Shown: piece after piece, positions 1 through 11,493 of the stretch
Position numbering within the stretch: position 1 is the stretch's first letter
How the letters are laid out: every line of letters begins with the position of its first letter
Source: Diplocarpon mali
Taxonomy: Eukaryota > Ascomycota > Leotiomycetes > Helotiales > Drepanopezizaceae
Assembly: GCA_024741835.1 (NCBI GenBank)
Contig: JAENRP010000072.1
Span: forward strand, 62,001-126,000
Length of the DNA: 64,000 nucleotides
Direction: 5' to 3'
Notes under the pieces: generated by a model
The model's database searches: none
Told to the model about the DNA's origin: nothing
The model's input: the letters and a program-made list of their open reading frames with translations, nothing else
Position numbers and translations under genes: made by a program

Positions 1-1285
1 GTTTGTTTGTCTTGGTTTACTAATTCCAAAATTAATACTAATGCTAATACTGATAATGATACTTGGAATTGTAATATTCTTGGTTTTGGAAGTTCAAAGG
101 TCTTAGAAGTACAAACAAGATATGCAGGAGAGAAAAGGCTTCAGTCCGTATATGTCTTACAAGAAAGGTTGATTTGCGAATCGACTCTTCAAAACTCAAT
201 CTGTGATATGTAAGTCAGCAGTGCAATACTTCAGCGCTATGATATTAGCACGCATGGACCGATTGCCACCATCACCATTCCCATCGCCAACTGTACTTGA
301 TATCTAGCGCTCTCTCTTTTAACTACGTAGCCGCAGACCTGCAGAGAAGAGGATGGCAGGTCTCACGTATATTTTATTTTATATAAAAATGCCGCATGTA
401 CATATATGCCGTCGATCGACAAGTACCACTCAAGACTGGTCGCTTTGGCTAATTTGTCGCACTGCATATGTTTTTGTTGGCTTGGTTATACCAACCAAAC
501 CCACAACCGAGCTGTCCATCGTTTTTGTACGCGCTGGCGGGGAAGGGAATCCAATTACAGATAGGCAGTCCTGCACAGATATTCACTGACATCATGGAAA
601 AGAACATAATAGAATAGGTGGACGTGCTTGCTTTGCTTTATTTGTTATGACGGCTTCAGGCGGTAGATCTTGTGCTCTGTGTTGCATCTACTTTCTCATC
701 TTTACTATCTTCTATTTATTATCCTATTTACCCACGAATGTATCCACCGTCACTGGGCACTAAGCACATGAAGCAGAGCAGCACGACACAGCAGGAATTC
801 GAATCAGAGGAGCGGCTGCACTAAGTGGTGTATCACACGTTTATCCAATTTATCTAACTATCTATCGTCACTCTCCGATGTCAGAGCAGCAGCTCGGGTC
901 TCGCAACATGCGTTATGTATGGTTTACGGCGACGTGCATTTTGATGGGTGGTAAGACAAGACGGGATATCAAACGTGCGTAGATCGTGGGTTATGGATTG
1001 AGGGCTATGGGAGGTATATCTCGTGCTGTGTCTGCATTGTACCTATCTATATAACAGTGACGAGTAAAGGGTGAGCTGAGGTCATGGGACTCACTCGAAA
1101 CAAAATAAAAAAGGGAAAAAAAGGGGGGGCGGGCAACTAAGTAAACATCGCCACGTGGGAGCCCGGTCCTATACAGAACAGAGCAGAGAAGAGGGGGACA
1201 GAACGCAACCACATCTCCACAGCGATCGCGACAATCGCGTCCTCGACCTTGACTATATAAACTCCCACCGTCTCTGCGTGTTAAG
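1..1285. other. Intergenic sequence upstream of the carboxylesterase gene
   Basis: No convincing coding region is visible. The open frames are short, lack family signatures and mostly use non-ATG starts. The last 40 bases before the carboxylesterase ATG hold a TATA-like element. I see no RNA gene or mobile-element end. Confidence 0.6.
1254..1260 (+). promoter_or_regulatory. TATA-like box of the carboxylesterase gene
   Basis: TATATAA lies about 26 bases before the ATG at 1286. That leaves a very short leader unless transcription starts further upstream. The assignment rests on motif and position only. Confidence 0.35.
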
Positions 1286-3548
1286 ATGATTCTCGCTGTC
1301 TGGGTAGCTCTCGCCGCGCTGTACGGGTTTGGGTATGGGTATGGAGCTGCGACAGCATCTGATACCAACTGTATGGACGAAACGAGGAGTATGCGATGGC
1401 AATCGCAAGTCGGACGGACGGTCAGCACATCGAGTGGAGAGGTTCGGGGACACTGCGCGATGAACCGTCGTTCTGTGTCGGAATATCTCGGAATCCCATA
1501 CGTACGCCTCCCATTCCATCGCATCTCATCACATCCCTCTTCTCTGCTGTCTGGAGCGGCCTCTACTAACCTCATGCCACGAACAGGCCAGCCCCCCGGT
1601 GGGCAAGCTACGTTGGGCGGCGCCGCAGCCGTTCAGAGGCTCTACCGTGATCAACGGCTCCTTTTTTGTGAGTCTCTCGAGTCTGGTGTCTCGTCTGGCG
1701 TCTGGCGTCTGGCGTCTGGCATCCTGCTTGCTCACTCACACATGGAAAACATCGCAGCTGGTGGCATACTTGCTTACCTTTAACTCCCTTAGGGTCACTC
1801 TTGCGCGGCCAACGCAGGCGTCTCGTACCAAGCCGTGCTCGCCAACGCCGCGAAGCTCAATCTGACCAGAACTGCGACGCAGGTGCTTGACACGATGATC
1901 GGCCAGTCCCACGAGATCTTCAGCGAGGACTGTCTGACCCTGAACATCTGGACCAAGCCGCAGGCTGGGGAGAGACAGAAGGCGGTCATGCTATGGATCT
2001 ACGGCGGGTCTTTCATGACGGGCAGTTCCAGTAATGCAGCTTACAATGGGCAGCATCTCGCTGATGAGGAGGACATTGTTGTTGTTTCGATCAAGTAAGC
2101 GGTCGACGCCCCTGGCAAGCAACGGCAAGAGGTGACAGAGGTGATTCATTGATGTTTGTGCCGACTGACGCGGACACCGTCTAGTTACCGCGTGAACATA
2201 TTCGGATTCCCCGGAGCGCCCAATACCAGGAGCAATCTTGGTCTCCTCGACCAGCGTCTCGCGGTGGAGTGGACTCGGGACAACATCCATGCCTTTGGTG
2301 GAGACCCGCAGCGCATCACCATCGTCGGGGAATCAGCTGGCGCCGGGTCGGTCGACTTCTACTCCTTCGCCTACACGCACGATCCGATCGTCGCAGGCTT
2401 CATCGCACAATCAGGGACCGCGAGCAACGCCCTCTCACCGGACGCATCAGCCTCGATCTGGTATGAAGCCGCCGGCCTCCTCAACTGCGGCGATGCCACC
2501 TCCCACCCGGACGTGGTCCTCTCCTGCATGCGCGGCCGAGACCAAGAATCCATCCTCGAGGCCATCGCCGGCTTGCCTGACTTTGGACCGATCGTCGACA
2601 ACGAGGTCGTGTTCACCGACGCCGACACTGTGGCCCGCGCCGCGACGGGCCAGTTCATTCGGAAGCCATACCTGCTCGGCGTCAACAATAACGAGGCCGG
2701 CCTCTTCCACATCACCTACCAGGCCGGCGGCCAGACCTTCCCGGAGAGCTGGTGGAAGCTGCTGAACGAGTACGCGTTCAACTGCGGCGCGGCGCAACGG
2801 TCCAAGGCCGCGGCTGCGGTGGTCCCGACCTGGCGGTATCGGTACTTCGGCGACTTTCCCAACCTGGCGCTGTCCACGGCACCGCTGTCTGGAGCTGTAC
2901 GTAGAAGTCCTCGCCCGTCCCCCGCTGCTGTCTCGAGATCTATTCCCCGAGCTCTGTTGGCGGGTCGCCCCTGTCAGATCGTTGCTTGCAGGCTGGGGAC
3001 AACGGTGCTGACGAAGTGGTAGTGGCATGGATCCGAGATCCCGACGATCTTCGGGACAGACCTAGAGGTCCAGAACCTCACGGCGCGGACCGCGTCTCAG
3101 GGCTTGATCAACAGGTATATGCAAGGAGCCTGGGCAGCGTTTGTGCGGAACCCGATGGAGGGATTGAGGGAGTTAGTGTCTATCCCACTCCTATTCCTAT
3201 GCCCATTTGCTCTGGTTGCTCCTCTGATTCCTCTTCTGATACACCTCTCTTCCTGCCCACCTCTCCACCTCTCTCCTCATCCGCAGATCTAAGCTAACCA
3301 CCAGCCACCCTCTCAGCTACGGCTGGCCCCAATACGAGCCCAACAGCGCAACGCTCGTCCGCCTCGCCTTCGCCAACCTCACCGGCACGAACCTTGGCCT
3401 GCCCTCAGACCACGACTTCCTGTGCCCGTGGATCGTGCCGCTGGGCCAGGCGCTGACTCAATCGACCTCCTCGCAGTCGGCTGTCGACGTCCTGGCCGGC
3501 TTGACCAAGGTTGTGGCCGATCAGGTGCTGGCTGCTTTTGCGACGTGA
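1286..3548 (+). CDS. Secreted type-B carboxylesterase/lipase (alpha/beta hydrolase)
   Basis: Predicted to hydrolyse carboxylic esters outside the cell. Six exons: 1286-1501, 1587-1667, 1793-2094, 2185-2896, 3023-3171 and 3317-3548, giving 563 residues. The N-terminus is a hydrophobic signal peptide (MILAVWVALAALYG...). Family landmarks follow in order: the EYLGIPY block, SEDCLTLNIW, the oxyanion region YGGSF, and the nucleophile elbow GESAGAG with Ser250. The predicted triad is Ser250, Glu370 (in NNNEAG) and His439 (in WHGSEIP), as in the cholinesterase/lipase family. Exons 4 and 5 join exactly before the WHG histidine block. Intron 1 carries a TACTAAC branch site and intron 2 a CGTCTGG heptamer array. 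The length is normal for the family and all catalytic residues are present, so it is probably active. The substrate cannot be told from sequence. Confidence 0.9.
1692..1720 (+). repeat. Four tandem CGTCTGG heptamers in intron 2 of the carboxylesterase gene
   Basis: CGTCTGG is repeated four times without interruption inside the 125-nt second intron (1668-1792), flanked by degenerate copies. It inflates an intron that is otherwise similar to its neighbours. Confidence 0.8.
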
Positions 3549-4663
3549 GTGGAGGCGGGAAGCAGGGCTGACGGGCGAGGCAGGCCGTGAGGTATGTATA
3601 TTAACGTATAGGGGGGTTGATGGTGGTAATGGTCAAGAGGATTGCAATTGATAGGTGGGTCGTGTCTGTCTTGTATTGGGGGTAGGCGTATGTAGATGTA
3701 TGTGTATGTATGTGTCGGGGTCACTCCAGTTCAAACGTACTCGTGATCCCCGTACCAACCTACGTTCCTCGACCAGCCGCATGTGATCGGAGAGAATATG
3801 GAGGGACTCTGATTGCTAAGCAGCGTTCCCAGTTCCCGCCGAAGTCAACAAGGAATATTCGAGACCCGCGATTCTCTCACATGTCGAGCGGCACCATTGC
3901 CCCCAACCCGTTCACTTTCCCCTCAAGGGCCTCTGGGCGCGCGACGAAGCTGGAGCGGCGATTGTACATACCTCGGAGTGTGCGCTGCGCCTGGATCCAT
4001 CGAAGTCTCGAGCCCGGCCTTCTTCGGCCGAAAAGGGGCTCGCTTGTCGATGCTGAGTAAGCGGCTGGTTCCCCGCCAATGGCCACCGTCCCCGCAAGAC
4101 AAGACGAGACAAGACGAGACAAGACACAACAAGACATGACATGACAAGACAACGACAAGACGCGGACACGGACACGTCCCCACGGTTTGGGCTGCGTTGC
4201 GTTGCGCTGCGTGAGGCAGTGCACGTCGTTGTCCCACGGATATTGGCCGATCATTCCCGTCCGCCACCGGCCACGAGGGACCCGGATCAAGGGAAAAGGC
4301 AAAGCAAAGCAAAGTTCCTCGAAGCCAAAGCAAACAAGACCTGCCCCACCAGGGTTCGTGCCCGGCGCTACCGAAACTTTTGATTTTCGTCCTGCTACTC
4401 CGCTTCTCCTCTGCTTCTCTGCTTCACTGCTTCTCCACCACTTCTCACCTTACTTCACCCTTCTCTCCTCCTGCACCTTCCGCTCACCTACGCCCCGTCG
4501 TCGATGATAACCCTGCCTCCCCTCTGGCTGTCGCGAAACCATCGGGAGGAAAGCAAAAGCTCTGGACACTGCTGCGGCTGCGCGAGAATGTCCGCCCGAC
4601 TTGCCCGATCATCCGACGCCCAGATATAGATAGATTGCCCGTGATCGCCCGGCCAGGCTGGCG
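3549..4663. other. Intergenic region with GACAA/GACGA repeats
   Basis: This is the 3' flank of the carboxylesterase and the promoter of the PH-domain gene. It holds a purine-rich pentamer array at about 4095-4161. Open frames on both strands here are biased by that array and show no family motifs. Confidence 0.6.
4095..4161 (+). repeat. Degenerate pentamer array (AGACA/AGACG)
   Basis: The unit is mostly AAGAC/GAGAC with ATGAC and ACAAC variants. It lies about 500 bases upstream of the PH-domain gene start and shows no coding signal. Confidence 0.75.
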
Positions 4664-6118
4664 ATGGCACAGGAAGAGAACCACGGCAGTCATGACGCTG
4701 CCCGCTGCGGTGCCACAGGTGGAACCGGCGCAGACAGCCAACCCGGCACGAAAGTCCCCAGCGCCACCAGGCACTCGATGGACGACTTCTACCAGCAGGG
4801 ACAACTCCCGGTAGATCGGCCCGACGACCCTCCACCCTACGATACCCTCCTCGAGCCCCTCGCCCTCCGGCGCAAGTACAACATCCAGCCGCGCGAGGAT
4901 GAGGGCCGCGAGACCCTCCCGCCGTACTCGAGCGCGATTAGCATACAGAATGTCTTCCTCAAGAAGATGGAGCTCGAGGGCGCTGTGCACAGAGCTTCGG
5001 ATAGGAATTGGTACCGGGTGTTGGTCACGCTGCAAGGGACGGCGTTGAAGTTCCACAAGTTCAAGGGCAGTGCGCTGTTCAATGGGAGGGACGATGGGGG
5101 GAAATCGCACAGTTCGATGGCTTCGAAGAAAGGCTCGTTCTTGAAGAGCTACAATCTCCAGTACGCGGACGTGGGGATAGCCGCTGATTACCTCAAGTCA
5201 GTATACGCCTTGATTCTGTGAAATACTTTTTTTTTGTGGACATCTCGGATTAGATAAAGAGATCTGATGTACACTGTTCCCCCCCCCCCGAGATTGGACC
5301 CACTGACATCTCCTAGAAAACGTTTCGTCATCCGTGTCCGCGCCGAGGCAGACCAGTTCCTCCTCTCCTGTAACAGGATTGAAACCTTTGTTCTGTGGCT
5401 ACAGTCCCTCTTCGCGGCGATCGACCTGGCTCCACCCCTCGACGACCGGGAAGATCCCCGCGACCTCTCCATCCCCAGAAGGGTCCGACGGCGTGATCGG
5501 GCGCGTTTTGAAAATGCCCCCCTCGATGCCAACCTGGTCCGGGAGCAGGAGGAGATTATCTCGACTCAGTTTCCACAGTTGGCGGGGGCCGAAACGGGGG
5601 GCGATGCGGCCACGGCCACCATCCAGGGCGAAATCGAGACCGGCGCCGAAGAAACCGAATCTTCTTCAACTCCTCCCTCAGTCACTTACTCCTCCCCGTC
5701 ACACTCGGCAGCCAACCTTACGCTCCCACGTCCAAACCCCAGCAGCTCCTCCCCAGCTGCCTCCGATGCCCGACCAAACATCCTATCCCGAGCCCGCCAT
5801 GCAATACAAACCACCCCGCACCTGAGTCCCACCTGCACCACGCCCAACCCATCCATCACGTCTGACGGTAAGTGGCGGCCGCAACATCAGTGGACGCATT
5901 TCTACGACATGCTCTACGCCAAGCGCTGCATGGCGATCCTCACGCATCGCAGCCCGCGGAAGAGCAACCTCGTGATCTTGATGGGCAAGCAGTGGGTGGT
6001 TGACTGGGGTACAGGGAAGCTGGAGAGATGTTCGCCGCCTGATTACGGGGAGATCGACGGCCGGGACACGGCGGGGGAGTTGAGGTTTGGGCAGTCTGGG
6101 ACGCTAGTCAGGGGCTAG
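4664..6118 (+). CDS. Fungal PH-domain protein with PPxY and LPxY motifs
   Basis: Two exons, 4664-5196 and 5317-6118, encode 444 residues. The pleckstrin-homology fold spans roughly residues 93-220. It has the RNWYRVLVTL strand, a FHKF strand, a polar loop, FVIRVRAEADQFLLSC and the C-terminal helix with the invariant-type Trp (FVLWLQSLFAAIDL). PH domains of this type bind phosphoinositides or proteins at membranes. The N-terminal region is acidic and proline-rich, with PPPY at about 56-59 and LPPY at 85-88, the form recognised by WW domains of Rsp5-type ubiquitin ligases. Residues 265-330 are Ser/Thr/Pro-rich and probably disordered. The intron (5197-5316, donor GTCAGT) splits the PH domain. 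A conserved-looking block (HFYDMLYAKRCMAILTH) follows near residue 380. The lipid specificity is unknown. Confidence 0.85.
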
Positions 6119-6679
6119 GGTGAATATGCTGTGATGTGACATGTTTTCTTTTAGTTTGTCTCTCTAGATATTGAACCTGGGCTTCAGAGGCGCAATGGTG
6201 TCGGCTTTCAATTCGGGATGGCGTTGTTCTGGACTGGGATACAAGCCGGCGAACAAAGCCAGGGGGTTCAAGAGTTTGTATTTATATTCTAGCCGGTAGG
6301 GAAAGAGATCGCATCTCCTCGGAAGCAAAACAAGTGCTCGCTTTAATTTTTTAAATGCCGTGCATAGTGATTGTGACTTTGCTTATGGTTGTGCTGTACC
6401 GTCTCGTGCCCCAGTCTCCCCAGCCCGGCTTTAGGTATGCGACGGCTATGTTCTCATGAGCTGGATGTGATTGTGTGTTTTTCGCATTCGTTTGTTTCCT
6501 GTTCTTGTTCCTCCACTTTTCCTCGGTACACGTTCGGATACAAGTACAAGTGCAAGTACACGCACCACGAGGTCTACTTCTCTCTCTTGTCCTTCTTCCC
6601 TCTTCTCCCCAGACGAGCCTCCCCGAGAGCCACGGTCAGATCCCACTCTTCCTCTTCTTCTTCATCTTCTCGCCTTTTT

Positions 6680-6727
6680 CCTCTTCTTCTTCTTCTTCTT
6701 CTTCTTCTTCTCGACTTTTTTTTTTCG
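6680..6727 (+). repeat. TTC trinucleotide microsatellite ending in poly-T
   Basis: An uninterrupted run of about ten CTT units is followed by a T-tract. It lies inside a longer pyrimidine-rich stretch (about 6580-6727). The poly-Phe and poly-Lys/Arg frames over it are artefacts of the repeat. Confidence 0.9.
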
Positions 6728-6894
6728 TTTCTTTCCCTTGCCAAACTCAAAGTGGGCTGCGAATCCACTCTGGGCACAGGGCATGAGATACCTACGTCCC
6801 CACTGATCAGCCCCGCCCCCGCTGCGAAGAGGGGTAGGAGTGCGGGGGTTTTGCAATCTACGAATAGTGTCCTCTCGGAAAAGGAGCGATTGAA

Positions 6895-6921
6895 AGGGAT
6901 CCGAAATCCGAATGCCGAGAT
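6895..6921 (+). repeat. 27-bp direct repeat, copy 1
   Basis: This copy matches 7181-7207 at 24 of 27 positions; the only difference is the central triplet (AAT here, GCG there). Both read AGGGATCCGA-nnn-CCGAATGCCGAGAT. Confidence 0.8.
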
Positions 6922-6948
6922 GATTTTTCTCTCTTCCTTTCTTGGAGA

Positions 6949-7016
6949 GTAGAAGGGAAGAGGAAGTAGAAGGGAAGAGGAAGTAGAAGGGAAGAGGAAG
7001 TAGAAGGGAAGAGGAA
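6949..7016 (+). repeat. Four perfect 17-bp tandem repeats
   Basis: The unit GTAGAAGGGAAGAGGAA is present four times head to tail, followed by a partial purine-rich copy (gtggaagtgg). There is no coding role: the frames break on both sides. Confidence 0.95.
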
Positions 7017-7180
7017 GTGGAAGTGGAATTAGAAAGAAGTATAAGCTGCAGAGCTACCAAAGGTATCGAAGCTGGAATCCACCATTCAGACTCAGATTCC
7101 CTCCAGTATTGTATTCCAAGAGGGTTTCAACTGCGCTCCAACTACGCGGGAAAACTTGGGGAGACAACGGATTCGGTGAG

Positions 7181-7207
7181 AGGGATCCGAGCGCCGAATG
7201 CCGAGAT
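7181..7207 (+). repeat. 27-bp direct repeat, copy 2
   Basis: Partner of 6895-6921, about 286 bp apart. The spaced direct repeat brackets the 17-bp minisatellite and may mark a local duplication or the edges of an inserted block. Confidence 0.8.
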
Positions 7208-9831
7208 ACCATGGACGATGTCAAAGGCTTGGACTCTGCTGCACTCTGCTCTGTGTGTTGTGATTGAAGTATGTTCTGAATCGATTTGTTTCTCGGTCAC
7301 AGGCTATCGAGACTTGAAGCTACGGAATCACTTGTAGTGTAAGAGGGCCGAGCGGCGATACTTGGGGCTCGGATATGATTCTTTTTTTTTAGTCAGGGAA
7401 GCTTGCAGGGCTGTGGAGGGATGTTACCTTTTTCTTTTTTATAAAGCAAATACTGTGGGTCAGGACTTGTTGGGGTGTACTTTGTCATAAGGTGTATAGG
7501 ATATTTGGAAGAGAATGATTATTGTTCGAGGGCCAAGGCCTACTCAGAAAAGGGTTTTAGTAATCGACCAATTGAGGCTTGGAAGGATCTAAGGATTCAG
7601 GAACGAATTTACAGTTCAGCTTCGCTCGGATAATGCACGTAGGATTTAGGCGGTGTCATAATGTTTTAAAGCTTATGATATAAGTATACGCCTCCAGTAG
7701 TCGTAGCCGTTGATAGCAGAGATTAGTATATACCTAGATCTTCACCCTTCTCGATTCTTATTAAATTCAAGTACGGCGGATCAGAAATCCACTGATAAGG
7801 AGGGGTTCCAGCCACTTCGAGGAGCGGGCAGATGCCTGGACAACAGAAGAATCAACAAAAGTAGACCGACTGATGGATGCTTGCGGAGAGACGACTCAAC
7901 GCCTGCACGCGGCTCCTACGAAGCTGCAGAATCTTTAGATCCTTTCGAAGGCGTCTGCCAATCTAAGACTTAGTCTTTTCGACTACGAAATGATTAAACC
8001 CTGAGTCGGATTAAGCTAGAGCCTTTCGGAAGATTTAAAATAAAATAAAACTCTACTACCTCTTTTACAAATACTCTTTACTTTCGACTTTCACTTACGT
8101 ACTTTAATTATTCGGATATATACTGACGATTAGAGATAGAGCTTAATAATATATGTAAAGGAGAATAAGGCAGGCTATAGGATGTAAGGAAAAGGCAAGG
8201 GGAGAAGGATATATTCCAAAGCTTCGAAGCTTAAAGTCGATAGGAAGGGTTATGGTCAAGAGTCGCCGCCTACTATTAAGACACTAATATAATTAAATGA
8301 CTAGCTGCTATTTATTAGCAAGAAGGGCTTGTCCTAGAATAGAGAGCCTAATCGACTCTGTGTGCCCAGGCGCCGTCCTAAGAACGTATTCTTGCCAAAG
8401 ACCGAAAAGTAATAATTATCAACTAAGGTTTAAGTTCGACTCTTATCTAAAGAACTAGGATTGTCAGGTACAAAGGGCTGGATAGTAAGTCCCGAGATTT
8501 CGCATTGGTTTTCTCCTTATACTTAACACGACTAAAGCGTTTCTTGTACATGCTATATTTCAGAGCTCATACAGCATGTTAATAGGGAGAAAACAGTCCT
8601 GCTACTTTACTTTTATTATTCAGAGTTGCAATTACATTCCGAGAGCATACTTGATCAAGAAATTGTAATTTGTGGGTTTCTAGATCCACTATACTCGACG
8701 GGAAAAAACACAGGAGTAACGTCTGCGAATGAAGATTTTTGTTTGTTAGAAAAATAGAGCATTGAGCTAGGGGAAATCTCGATCAAGGCGCGTGATCCGA
8801 CTTTTAATCTTTATAGGTAACCTCAGAAGAGAAACGGACGACTCGAACTGGCTCGAAGTTGAATCCTTGCAAGTCTTACCCATTTCTTCTTCCAAGCTCT
8901 CTCTAGGGCTCGGCGGGCGGAAGAGCGGGGTCTCTTTTATTAATTCCGATCCAAAGCATCTTCGGTGGGGCTAATGAAGCTATTATCACGAGCGTCTGTA
9001 ACAGAGTATCATCTCTAGCTGAACAAGGTAGCTTGGAAACGACTCCGCTTCCAAGAAATTCTACACACGCGGCGTGGTCACCACCAGTGGGTCGCGCGAC
9101 ATGATTGAGATCATGCATGGTACGGTGATCGTTATTTTCTTACAGCAGTAGGTGGCCCCCTTTGTAGTGGACCGTAGATCAGTTGGACTTAACCTGGGGG
9201 GTGGTGTCTGCGAAAAGAAAAAGAAGGGAAAAGGGGAAGGGAAACACTCAGGAGGGAGAGCAGATCTTCTCCGTTCTACGAAAGATGAGTGCAATAGCTC
9301 GTATAGTAAGGCTAGGGGGTAAGGCAAGATCTGCTCTCCGAGTCTTCCGAGACGCACTGATGCAGAAGCTCTTAGTCCCTTGCTGTCGCTACTTCACTGG
9401 AAGAAGACTATTATTACTGTCATTACTGTTATTGTGTTTAGCGTAAGTCTGCTTTCTTGTTGTATTCTCATAGCGGCAGCGTTAACCAAATTGCGACTGT
9501 GGGATCTTTTCAAAGGGGAGCGGTTATCCAGAGGTGATGATTGAAGGCGGGGGAGTAAGGAGACGCAAGATTGACGATTATGCTCTTTTCATATTCGTTA
9601 CTGCATACAAAGTCCAGAGTATTCTGTCAAGAGAACCACTCGGGCAAACAGCTATAATATGACATATGGAAATAGGTAGGCAATTTTTAATCATGCGTCC
9701 CTTGAAGACAGCCGCTTGCGCGGAAAGGCGTAGTCGTTTGGGATCTGATACACCCCGAGGGGTTCGAGGCATGCCACAAGTTCGTTTGATTCGAATGTCA
9801 AGAGGCGGAGGCTTATTTCAGAAAGAGAGAT

Positions 9832-9861
9832 GTATATATATGTGTGTGTGTGTGTGTGTGT
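9832..9861 (+). repeat. TA/TG dinucleotide microsatellite
   Basis: A short (TA) run passes directly into about ten TG units. It lies in non-coding sequence. Confidence 0.9.
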
Positions 9862-10750
9862 CTTCTATCATTTGTCTAGAACATCATGACCAAAAACAAA
9901 GAAGCGAACCGGAACAAGATATGGAGGATATAATAGGATTCGGAATAAGAACAGGTCGTGATTTCAAGGACTCTGTATATCTTCCCCCGCGACTCGATAT
10001 AGTAGACGTGCACTGAGTAATGAGGAGTAAGAAGGTGAATAGATGCAGAGTGCCTACGGCTTACGGATACTTGGAGGGGGGGAAGAGGGACGAGGGTAGC
10101 AGGGTCAAACAAGTGTAAGTATGTATGTGCAGATTCTGGTCAGTGCTGGGTCGGGCGCTTAATTTGATATTGGATTTGATACTGGAACATGGGACGTGGG
10201 ATTTGGTGCCCGGGTTCGAGAATCAGGACTGGGATGGGACAACGCAAGCTGAGAATGGAATAGGAGGGTTGGTTTGTGAGGAGCAGGAGGCGGATGGCGG
10301 GACATGGACGCTGGAAGCTGGAAGCTGGAAGCGTTGAGCTATGCGATGGTAGAAGAGTGAGATGAGATGGTCTCTGAAGGGGTACAGGCGCAAATAGAAA
10401 TAGGCTCGCTCGTGACATTGGCATTGAGGTCAAGATTTCAATCAAGTCCAAGCCCAGAGCGTCTCATGTCCTCGAAGAGGTGAGTGGATATTAGAGTAGG
10501 AGCTGGAGAGGAAGGGGGGGATCATAGCCAGCGGTGGTATATCGATTCTCCCTCTACACGCCAGAAGCGTAGTAGCTTCTCCTGCCTGTCTTTTAACATC
10601 CTCTACTTCTGATGAAAATTACTTTGCCACCCCAGAAACGCCAATGGCCGCTTTGATCCATCCCAAGCGTCAGTTGCCAGCAATCCCAAACGCCCGCTTT
10701 CAGATGGACCCAAATTCCGCCCCCTTCATAACAAAACTCTCCCCCGCCCC

Positions 10751-11493
10751 TCACCCCTCCGCCCTCAAAGCCTCCTCCCCCTCCCTTCCCTCCCTGCCAA
10801 TGACCTCACCCCTCTCCCCCAGCATGCTCCCCGCACCCTCTAGATCCCTGACCAGCGTCTCCGCCAGCGCAAGCAGCGCCGCGATCTCTGCCCTCTGCGC
10901 GCGGACCTCCGCGGCGAGCGTCGCATTCTGCGACTCCGTCGTTTGTAGCTTGGCGTTGAGCTGCGATTGCTGCGACTGGTGGAGTGGTGTCGTGTGCGCG
11001 GCGAGGAGGGAGTGCGCTGGGAGGAGGTGTGGACTGTGAGGGCGAGAAAATGTTAGCGTTGTCTGTCTTGTCTTCAGGAATCCGTGAGAAGGAAGTCAAA
11101 AGCAAGCGCAACATTATACGCGAACCAAGATGTAGAAAGAACTGACACGACCCCCTCCTCCCCTCCATCCCTCCTCCTCTTCCCATCCCTGATAACTTCT
11201 TCCAAGCGGTTTAGATTCCCCACCACGTCCCTCTCCCGCAGGATCGTCTCGAACTCCTCCGTCGCGAAGCCCTCCAGCCGGCTGACCATGCTGCCGTGCA
11301 TACCCTTCAGCGCCGCGGGCGCCTGCTCCGCGATGCGCGGGAAGCAGGCCGCGAAGCTAGGGTAGGATATCGAGGAGAGCGTTTTCGAGAGCGTTTTGCT
11401 GTGCAAGGTCGAGAAGGCGAGCGCCCGGGGGCCGGGCGTGAGAGCTGTGGGTGCGGGAGGAGGGGGGGAGGGGGACTGTGGCTCGCTGGCCAT
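10751..11493 (-). CDS. nnf1: Kinetochore protein Nnf1 (Mis12/MIND complex)
   Basis: Two exons, 11493-11147 and 11033-10751, encode 209 residues. Nnf1/PMF1 is a subunit of the Mis12/MIND complex, which links centromeric chromatin to the Ndc80 complex. Recognition rests on the family pattern PGPRALAF near residue 20, the segment with SYPSFAACFPRIAE, and a stretch of alternating charged and hydrophobic residues (GFATEEFETILRERDVV), followed by a C-terminal heptad-rich region (QSQLNAKLQTTESQNATLA) and a coil reaching the end. The intron (11034-11146) has donor GTCAGT and acceptor CACAG. The join restores a continuous frame (EEGVV then PHLLPAHS) and phase closes exactly. The N-terminus is proline-rich. 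The gene stands alone between gene-poor blocks. Confidence 0.9.

Larger units (their letters stand above)
6119..10750. other. Gene-poor region with microsatellites and TpA-rich decayed DNA
   Basis: No gene could be supported in 4.6 kb. The left part (to about 7.3 kb) has TTC microsatellite, a 17-bp tandem repeat and a duplicated 27-bp motif. From about 7.4 to 8.8 kb the sequence turns AT-rich with frequent TpA (ctaag, ttag, aataata) and stops in every frame. That is the look of an old transposon altered by repeat-induced point mutation, but I cannot identify the element or its ends. The right part has a TA/TG microsatellite near 9.84 kb. Confidence 0.6.

Noticed and set aside
6471..7060. Poly-Phe, poly-Ser and poly-Lys/Arg frames on both strands
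   Set aside because: They come from the TTC microsatellite and the 17-bp minisatellite, with no protein-like sequence outside the repeats.
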